From Penaeus vannamei (lineage: Eukaryota; Arthropoda; Malacostraca; Decapoda; Penaeidae): DNA of 20,000 nucleotides. A program made the translations under genes and the position numbers. The notes under the pieces are model-generated. The model was not told the origin of the DNA. It did not search any database and worked only from the letters and a program-made list of their open reading frames with translations. Each line of letters begins with the position of its first letter. Within the stretch, counting starts at the first letter, position 1. The stretch lies in the NCBI RefSeq assembly GCF_042767895.1, contig NC_091578.1, forward strand, positions 31,439,387 through 31,459,386, given 5' to 3'. This document shows positions 1 to 10,246 of the stretch, one piece after another.

Positions 1-391
1 AATTAAAGGTAGATATTAAAAAAAAAAAGATAAGTTTACTATAAATCGTTATGTGAGGGTGGTGTATTAAGTAAATCTGCACAGGGTAAATCTCATTTTT
101 CAAAATGACTTTCAGTGGGTGGATGGGGGGGGTGGGGATCAATTGGCTCTTTTATGTATAGGAAGCAGCTTAATTATTCAAAAAGCCCATTTAGATAGAT
201 AAGTTTATTTGCAGTTTATATGAGTTGCAAGGATTTTATTTTCAGTCAGTAAATAATTGGAAGCTGTTCTGTGTGAGAAAGAGGCTTATATTTCACATTT
301 TTAGGTTTGGAATTTTTGTGGGAGGCATGCGGTAGTTAGGCTTAACTTAATGGCATGTTATACAATGTTTAACCTGTTTCCTGTTTTTTAG
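1..391 (+). other. Partial intron upstream of the first visible exon
   Basis: No coding potential is seen. The stretch ends in a pyrimidine-rich acceptor (CTGTTTTTTAG, AG at 390-391). It carries a G-rich run at 116-137 with eight consecutive Gs. The donor lies outside the window. Confidence 0.8.
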
Positions 392-539
392 TTCTACCTG
401 CAAGACACAAAGAGCAGCAATGGCACATTTGTCAACAACCAGAGGCTTAGCAAAGGTTCTGAGGAGTCTGCCCCAAGAGAAGTCTGCTCGGGGGATATTG
501 TACAGTTCGGTGTTGACGTCATGGAGAACTCTAGGAAGG
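392..539 (+). CDS. SLMAP: SLMAP exon: C-terminal half of FHA domain
   Basis: Encodes FYLQDTKSSNGTFVN followed by an SGDIVQFGVDV stretch. The NG-T-F-x-N loop is the conserved part of FHA domains that shapes the phosphothreonine pocket. The Arg and Ser-x-x-His motifs that complete the pocket would be in exons upstream of the window. The first codon is complete (phase 0) and the exon ends one base into a codon (AAG G) at a GTAAGT donor. The match to vertebrate SLMAP is near word for word. Confidence 0.96.
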
Positions 540-3500
540 GTAAGTGCACTTCACCCCTTTATTTCTCCTGAGTTTTATTGATTTGCTATACTGATTGTAT
601 CTATATTTGATTTACACAAGTTCATTTTGAGTAGAAAGACTCATGTTTGTTTATATTAGAAGGATGAACATCCGCACCAGACATAACTCTTTTGTCTTCT
701 GTCCTCAGTGACACATGGATGTATAGTTGCAACCCTGAAACTATATATGCCAGATGGTCAGGAGGCTAAGGCCAGGTAAGACATTCCTGTTCGTAGAGAA
801 ATAGTAGGTTGACACCTTGAAATGAGAGTTAGTTATACAGTAATTAAAGATGTGTAGATTTATCTCCAAGTCTTGTAATGTGAATTTTTATGTCTCACTT
901 AAAAATTTTGCCTTTTCCAGCCCTTCAACTGCAGTAGGTGGAGCAGTCACCAGTGTCTCAGCACAGGAACTGTACCAGTTACGAACGTATCTCCAAGAAG
1001 CAACTCACCGTGAACAACAGATTGAGACGAAATTGGCTACTTTGCAACGATTGGTGTCTTCTACTCAGGTTTGTATTTAAAAGAACATCTCTTCCAGTAA
1101 GACCCAGATTTGGGACACATATTCTGAAAAATGCAGGTGTATATGTGATATATTTGAAAATATAAATGATTTTCTGTGGATTTTTTCTTTAAAAAAGAAG
1201 TATATTAATAAAGTACTTGGACATCTGTTTATTCATAAAGTACTTGGACATCTGTTTACAGGAAGCTGCTACACAGAGCTGGAATGCCATGATTGACGAA
1301 GATCGGTTACTGCAACGACTAGAAACCTTAGAAGCTCAACTTACCACATACTCCAAGGTATGCAATAAAGCAGTGGTATTCATGGCACAGCTCATGACAG
1401 CTTAAATAACATCTGTCCTCCCAGGAAATGTATTGCAAATAGATGATCACAGATATCGCATACTCATTTTTTTCTATGTCTAGAGAAAGATTTTGTTTCG
1501 TAAAAGATAATAAATTACAAACAATGTATCTTTAAATTTGAAAGGAAGTGATGCTGCTGTAATTACAAGAACATTATGCTGGAAATTGAATTTGCTGAAG
1601 TGGGTCTCTTAAAACGATAAATGATCACTGAAAAAAAATACTGAAGAGGTTATTAGATTTTTGTATGGAATTCAGAGTACATGAGCTTGTAAGGCTAAAT
1701 GATGTAAATTATTATTAACTTGAATGTATAAAAAGAGTTTTAAAGTTGCATATAAGGAAATTTAAGGATGTGAATAGTGGTGAAAGTTTACATAAGTTTC
1801 CCTTTTTTTCTTCTTCTTCTAATATGCTTGAATGTTCATCTCCCGGCAGAATTACCCTGAAGATAGTGTTAGGGAAGAAATGCGACGATTACTGGACGAG
1901 AAGGACCAGTATGAGACAACTGCCAAAGAATCATTACGACGGGTTTTGCAGGAGAAGTTGGACGCAGTCACCAAGTTGGCAGATTTAGAAAGGTGAAGAG
2001 AGTGCATTGGAGAAGTACTGAATTAGATATCATATTACTACTTTCATTTGAGCTTTGTATTATGTCTTATAAAATATATAGTAGTATTTTATATATGGGA
2101 GATACTATAATTAGAGCTTTCTCAACTAGGCCAAAATGAAAATGAACACTTTATGAGCTCAAGAATTTCAGGCTCTTTTGATGATACATATTCATATTCC
2201 CATATTTAGAAAAATGAGATTGATATATAAGGCCCCAGGATATTGACTCATACTGAACTGTAAGGTAGTGGTATGTTGTGAACTATGAGAAGATTTGTCT
2301 AGCAGTTGCCTAATGATCTCATCCTTTCATAATTAACAAGGACATGTTGAAAAATGGAGTTATAATGGCAGTTTATGCTCTTTATTACCAAGTGTAAAGA
2401 ATATTAATTAGTCAAGTTTTACTATCCAGAAATATTTGTAATTAACATTGGCTTCACTTACCCATTAGGACACTAAGTACATCTGAGGACGAATTGAGTC
2501 ACATGAAAGACCTATGTGAGACAACACAGAAGGAGCTTCAGGAGCTGTTGGAGAAGCAGACGACCCAAAACGAGCAGATTGCCCAGCTTACTGAAAAACT
2601 AAAGGTATTTTCCTGGAAAAGTGAAAAGAGAATTGATAAGTATACAAACTTTCAGATAGCTGCTGTTTTGTCAAATTAGAATTTTCGTTGTATTTAAGAT
2701 GATTTTAACTGTGGTAGGATAATCCATTCATTTCATGTTCTCTGAGTCTTTTATAGTTGATATTGTTATTATTTTTTTAAATTTTTGTTTACAGGCAGCT
2801 GAAGATCAGTTGAAGGATGTGGAGGAGAATTTTGAACAAGAGAAGAAGGAACTGGAAAATAAGTTGCTAGAAAAGAATAATGATGAAAACAAATTATTAG
2901 CTAGAATAGAAAGTTTAACAGCAGAAAGTGACTTTACGAAAGAGCAATTAAGTGCCATGAAAGCTAAATATGAAAATATTAAGAATGGTGAGATAAGTGG
3001 ACTTATTAAGCCTGTAAAGGATTCCTCAGGTAAATTCAATAGTATTAAACAGTTTTATCAAAAGTATTGTGTTGGTATTAGTAGAAATATTGATTATCTC
3101 TTTAATGGTATTCAAAAGTTTTGCTGCTGTTTATTAGAATACATTTTAAAGTTTTCAGTAGCTTGTCCTTATACATTTGCATACAAATAGCAGCAGAATG
3201 AAAATCATATGATGTTCCCAAGATGATACCTATGTATCATACTTCATAAAGGCCACTTCCCTGCAGGTCTAGACAATATAAGCTTCGAGTCTGCTGATGT
3301 GAAGCAAGCTCTTGAGACTTCCCAGAGGGAGATCTTCACCCTCAAGGACCGACTCCAAATTGCTCAGGATGAACTCAGGCAAACGGAAGCGAACGTATCG
3401 CAGCTCAAACGTGAGTAGTAATTGTGGGAAGAGGGACGGAGAAATGTCCGTGTTGGGGAGGGACATTCAAGTATCTTTGGGGTCAGAAAGTAGGGGGGGG

Positions 3501-6500
3501 TGGGGGGTGTCTTTAGACTTACAGGCATGGCGCATACCATACCTCATCTAGATTTATTATTATTATTTATTTTTATTTTTTTCCATTTTTCCGTAAAACC
3601 TTTAGTTATGTGATTTTGTTTCTTTTTAACCTTTTGAGACAGGTGTATGAATTTGTCTAGTTATTTAAAAAAGCAAACTTGTTTTTCGTAGCAGTAGTAA
3701 TAGATTAACAAAGCATATTGAATTAATTGTGTGCTTTTACAGACTTGGATAACAGAGATTAACAAAAACCAAAGAGCATTTAAAACAAAAATTGATCAGG
3801 TTCTCTTTACTTAGACAATTTCACCAACAAGAAGAAACTGACATTTCATGTTCTCTGAGTCTTTTATAATTGATATCCTTGCTTATTTTTCCTAGGGATT
3901 TTTATAGTCCTTCATGCTCTAAGGCGTCTCAGAAGTCCATGCAATTTTATTAATGTATTGCAGATATATATAACCCTGGTACCTTTGTTATTGTCATTTT
4001 GTTTGGCAATTTTATTGTCCTATTTATATCATACTTTTGGCATACCATTCTGTTTGCAGTGTGATTCAAAGATGTAAAAGATATTATGCTAAAGACAAGT
4101 ACAGTAATCATTTTTCAAAGCAAAATAATTCAGTCACTTTTCAAATCAAGGAATGTGTGACTGAGAAGTTGAGGATGCTTGCATTATAATTTTTTTTTAC
4201 AAGTTGTTGAAATCTTCATTTGTGCTATTTTACCTTAATTTTATATTTTTTATATACATAAAAATTGAAGTATTATCTGAAATGTGTATATATTAAACTT
4301 GTAATTATTCTTGATTATCAGAAATCCAATATTAGTCTTTATAACATTTAAAACTATAGACATTCTTGTTAATAACTATTATTGTTTAAATGCACATACA
4401 TATGCAAGGCTTTTGAAAGTGGTGTGTATGATAGATTCTCATGATATCTCCTCTGACACAAAACCATCTTATTACTGTGACCACCATAACACTTAGGCTA
4501 ACCGTGAAATAAGTTCAATGACTTGGTTACAGTGTACAGTGTATTCCTGTGCCTTGGCCTACTCACAGTGCCTGTTAATTTTGGAGAGTTTGCATGAGAA
4601 CTGGCCTTGAAGGTTGTGTTGCAGTAGAGTACAACTTACCAAAGCATTCTGGAACCTTGGGAATTTCCTCATTATGAGGCCACCTCCCAGCATTTGAGTT
4701 ATGACAATAGCAGTCTTTCATACACATTCTCTTGTGTTACACAGTTTCAAGTTCGAGTCCTTTTGATTTTCTTGTGAATGCTGCATGGTAAACTCGTGTG
4801 TGTACTGTACTTGTAAGTAGTGTATGTGTGAGTGTATGTGGCTCACCACCAGAGCCTGGTGCTTGCAACTGTGATAACTTACTCATTTCAACCCCCTTGC
4901 TGATGATTGTAATGCTGACGGACATTGGTGTCTGTCTACCATAGATGAGGCAGAGCTGGCGGACAGTGCAGAGGTTGGATGCTTGAGCACGCGTGCTCGC
5001 CTCCAGGGTAAGTCCTCTCTCTAAGCTTTCCTTCAGAGATTTCTGTTTTTTTCTATGTGTATTACCTTTGATATTTGCTGCTTTTATTTTGTATAGCTTG
5101 GATTTGTTCAGTATCCCAAGAATAATCATGAGAGTTTATTTTAAGGGATTTTTGTAAGATTATAGGAGATTAGAAAAGAATGGTGTTATTTTATTATACA
5201 GAGTCCATTTAAATTGTTTTCATAAAAGCAAAGGTGATTGATTAGTCAAATTCTTGAATTTGTTATACAGGAAATAAAGAAAAATGATTTGTTTTTTCCT
5301 GTTTTAAATCAACAAAATTGTTCTATAAATTAGGGGTTTTGTTTACCTAGTGTTTTCTTATACAGCATGTAATATGATTGCAATGCCTGTTTTATTCTTA
5401 AAATGTAATGCCTTATTTTTGCATGGTTACCCTTGCATTTGATGACCTTAACTTCTACAAATGCCAAGAAGTGAACAGAAACATTTGTTAACGGTGCTAA
5501 ATAACTCTTCCTGTCTTTATTTTGCACATAAGAATTAGTGGCTCTCGGAGCTTCAGCCGAGGCAGTTATAAAAGTTAAATTACTTAAAATGTGCATATTT
5601 CTTATTAAATTATAAGCCTGTGTATATCAATTTAATGTTCAGACTATAAATTTTACATAATTAAAATAAAGTAGATTGATTACAAATAAAGAATGCTTTT
5701 CTCACACATGCCTTTGATCAAAATCAATACTAATTATTGAAAATGTATATTAGTTTGATTAAACAATATCCAGATTATAAAATTGGTGTAGCACTGTCTG
5801 CACATGGCATGATCTGACACCTAAGAATTTATAGTTCATTTAAAGTCCCTTTTTTCTTGTAAGATAATTATGTCTTGAACCCCAGCTTTGATTTTGTTCT
5901 GAATTTGACCAATTTTATGAATATAAAGTCTGCTGCTGTGATTTTTATATCAAAACAGTCCAGAGGAAGCAAAGCCTTGTTGCATCCGTAATCTTTACAT
6001 AAAGTCTATTCATTTTTGTATTATTAAAACTGTTGCTTTTTCCCTCAGGAGATTGACACAGTTTTATCACTCATTGTAATGTATATCAGCGACTCATTTT
6101 AAATCTGTGACCCACAGAGGAGCTCTCGGAAAACAAGGCAAAAAGCGCAGCAAGCACAGCCCTGACTGAACACCTGCAGTCTCAGATCGTTGCCCTGGAA
6201 GATCGTTTGCGGATGTACGAGGGAGAGTCACACAAAGTCAAGATCTATGATGATATCTATGAGGATACGTTAGTGAGGAAAAAGAAGGTGAGTGTCTTTT
6301 TCTTTATTGAGTATTGACTTTCTTTCAGCTTTACCTCCTCCTCCTATTGCCTCCCTTTTGATCTTTTTCTTGCGTTTGGAATATTTTATCATTTAGGGAT
6401 TATGGATGAGTGTCTTTTGGTTTATTTATGTGGATGATTCCCTCGGTAACTCTGGGAATACTTAGTTACATTCTTTGTGCCATATTGTTGATTACCACAG

Positions 6501-9500
6501 TGTTTTTGCCTCGCTGCTTAGGATATGAAACTCAAGTGCTAATTTACACTCATCAGCTGCTTCCATGATATATTCATTTGTGTGAATATATGCATTAAAA
6601 GTGCTTTTTATAAAGCTGCCAGATTTCATTTTTTTCATTTACATGTCCTCTATCTTTATTTTGAAAACATGAATTACTATATGCTTATTAGGAAATTGTA
6701 AAATGTGCACTGAGTACACTTTGCAGTCATCATAGGAGTCGGATGTAATCTTAGTAGTGCTGACATAAGAATAATAATCACTGGAGATTAATCGAAAGGA
6801 TGAAATTATTTATTGGCGTGTTATAGACTACTTATATACATTCATTAAGTACAGCTTTCTTCATTAACTTTTTTTTTTTTTATAATCTCAGAATAAAAAC
6901 AAATTGAACGAGGATGATGGAGAGGACACCAAAGACAAGGAGTCCAACGACATTGGTGAGATTACGCAGGATGCCGACACGACCCTCACCATCATCCCCA
7001 CTAAGGAATCTTGCAAGGTAAGTATTTTGTGCCATACAGTGCTATTCATACTTTCTGTGTAAACATTATTTTTAAATGGGAAGATTGTATGGAAATGTTA
7101 TATACTGAGGAGACATTCAAATTCAAGATTTTATATTCTATATAAATATTTCTTTTTTTACTTTGTGGTTAGCAGGTTAGTAAATAAGAGAGTAATGAGC
7201 TCAAGATTTGATGAAATTAGAGTCTGTCTTTGCAAGCTACATAGAAATATGTATACCATTTTCAGGAATCAAATGTGAATGGCACAGTTGAGGAGGAAGA
7301 AGAGAAAGAGGAGGAAAGCAAGGAAGGAATCATCCAAGAATCACTACTGCGCTCAGACATTCTCAGACTTCAAGGCATGTGCTGTTATGGATATTTTCAT
7401 CTTATGTCTATGATTATGTGGTCAGCATACCTGCATGATATATTATATTGCAGATGATAGCAGCATTGTTCCTACTTATCTCTTGTCGGTTGTGATTTAG
7501 GGATGTGGGGTTATGGGCTTGATCCCCTAAGTTTATTTTAAGCACCCAAATTTGGTACTATTCCTATCTTGCATTGTAAGAACCAGGGTAAAATCTGTGA
7601 GAATATTTGATTGTTGCTGTTGCAAGGTGTGGAGTTTCAGAAGGCACACCAAGTACATGGTGGAATGATTGTGTATAGAGAATTTGCCTATTTGCAAACA
7701 TAATTTTTTTTTAGGTCAAACATAACAGGATGTCAGATATTACATTGCATAGTAAATATTTGTATTCTTATATACAGCACTTCTTGATGCAAGTCGAGTT
7801 ACACAAGAAGCAAGTGATAAAGAAGCAGCTCGTATCAGAGAGGAATTAGCCCAGGCCTCAACTGCGGCCATAACTGCATCCCATGAGGCATCCAACCTTC
7901 GACAACAGTTGGCAGTAAGTATTGTTGTCACTGTAGAAATGTTGTAAAGGATGTTTTTCATGTTTTCCTTTTTTGTTTTCAGTGAGTGAATTAAGTACTT
8001 TACAAAGATTTATTATGTAGAAAACATTATATAAATTCTGTGGAATTGTAAAAAAAAATTATTCTTTCAGGCAAGTGAGGCTTTGATGAGTGAGAAAGTG
8101 AAGATGGTAGCATCACTACAGAACCAAGTCAGTCGTATGGAGGATTCAGCTAAGGAGGTTCAGGCTCACCTCTCTACTCTCACAGCAAAGCTAAAAGAAG
8201 AACAGGATAAAGTTCAGGCTGCCCAGGAAGAAGCACATCTTCTTCGAAGTAAGCTCAGTATAAGGCCTTTGTCTTTTGCTGTATTCTTGTATTTTGGAGC
8301 TCTCGGGGATGTTGTTCGATGGCTTTTTCTGGTCTTTTAGTTTGTAAATTTTTCATATTCTGAAATTCAAGTGGATGTTTATTTCACTTTTTATTGTTCC
8401 TTATGTTTATAGTATATTTAGAATGTTCTAGATTTATTACGGAATTCAGAAGAGAAATAATAGTGGATACAATCGTTGTAATACTGGAGGATTCATGTGA
8501 AATTTTGATAGCAAGACCTCTCTTTCAGCACAATCCTTATCTATGTATGATGCACTGTATATGAAATTGCACTCTAAAATTATGATACATATGTAACTAA
8601 CACTCTAACTGCAATTGTGATCAACAGAAAAATTAAACAAAGCTGAAGAGCTAGCCAGTCTTACCGTCCAGGAGGCAGAGTCGCTGAAGGTTCGGATAAT
8701 TGGGCTGGAGGAGAGGATGAGTCAGTCCACTCCAACAACCCCCCTCATCATCCCCCCTTCTCCACGAGCACCTGGCCTCCCCAGTGACGTATCACGAGCC
8801 GAAACACTTACGGAAAGCGACGGCCAACAGGGCTCCACTGAGGAGCCGGCCGAGGCCACTGAGGTCATGGAGAGGAGCGATATCCCTAATGGCCATCCCA
8901 GTCAGGCTACTCCTGTTGTTGGAACAGAAACAAAGGAACAGGAAATTAACACATTGAAGGACATGGTTAAGAAACTGCAGGAGGAGCTGTCCCAGACACA
9001 ACAACAGTGCACCACGTTGCAGGAGCGAGAGAGAGCCCTGCAACAGGCACTGGAGGGAGAGACTGGGAAGAGTGCAGATGACTCCAGACCTAATCGTGTG
9101 GATGGAGTTGTTACACCTACCCTGAATGTAAGTGATAAATACTAGTGTTGAGTTATTTTGAGCTCAGGTTTACACACAATTTTGTTGTATTTCCATATGC
9201 CAACCATTTTTGTTATATATCTTTCTCTGTGTAATACTATTGAAACATACATCTATTGATATACCCAGATTAGATTTCATAGTAAGATGGATTGAATAGC
9301 TTATTAGAACTTGACAGAGAAAAGGGGTTCTGAGAGAGATACAGAAATCAAGGCAGTGAGGCAGATGTGGGTTGCATTTCACATTCTTGTTTGTTTGGCA
9401 GGATGGACCACTAATAGCTGAGAAACTGGAGAGCCTCCGAGAGGAGTTAGAGTCCCTGAAGGAGGAACGCGATCATTTGAGAGACAAGCTTGGGGGGGTG

Positions 9501-10179
9501 GATGAGGATTACCAACTCCTCGCTCTGCAAAATAAAACGGTGAGTGTGTTGATTGCAATGTTTGATGGCATTTTCTGGTCTTTTAGTCTGTATATTTTTC
9601 TTATTCTGAAATTCAGTTGGCTGTTTATTTCACTTTTTACTTGTTTCTTACACAAGTTTAGATTCACCTTTGTTCACTTTTCTTTGTTTTCATTATCAGC
9701 ATTCTATTTTATTATTATTATTTTTATAGATCTCTTGTTTCTTCAATAGGTTCAAATTTCAAAAGTGAGAGAAAGAAATGCCATTTGCAATTGACATTCC
9801 ACGATGTACATTTTGTATATTAGGATAGTCTTCTCAGATGTCACTGTCTTGCATTAAAAATTACAAAACAAAAAAGGCAACTGTGCTATAAAATTTCTTT
9901 TGCATGTATTTTTTAAACATAGCCTCATTCTTGAGTTCTCAGTCCTTTTGTTCTCGTTAAATCTTCAAAGGCTTTCTGCTCACCGACTTAAAAGTAACGG
10001 AGTAGGGACTCTGTACTTCTTTTATTTATTTATATATATATTTTTTTTACCCACAAGCCCTAGCATGACATTTCTTGCATGTGGTATGGCCTTCTCTTAT
10101 ATGAAATCTTTTTATGTATATATAAAATAGATATGAATATATAATTTGTGTATATATGTATATGTAAATATGTGTATAT

Positions 10180-10246
<67 letters not shown>

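Noticed and set aside
4737..5129. 130-codon open frame on the minus strand
   Set aside because: It lies antisense over a real exon and its intron, has no domain-like pattern and no splice or promoter context. A shadow frame.
5330..5596. 88-codon minus-strand frame in an intron
   Set aside because: Low complexity AT-rich sequence with no motif; consistent with chance.
7379..7380. GT donor five bases past the predicted exon end
   Set aside because: Using it breaks the frame, and the next exon would hit TGA within a few codons.
8792..9043. 83-codon minus-strand frame rich in Leu
   Set aside because: Complement of the Gln/Glu-rich coiled-coil exon at 8628-9127; an antisense artefact.
9540..9749. 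Read-through of the last common exon into its intron gives a long hydrophobic tail
   Set aside because: The GTGAGT donor is strong. The hydrophobicity follows from T-rich intron codons (Phe, Leu, Ile) and goes on for about 70 residues, unlike a tail anchor. Intron retention cannot be excluded but nothing supports it.
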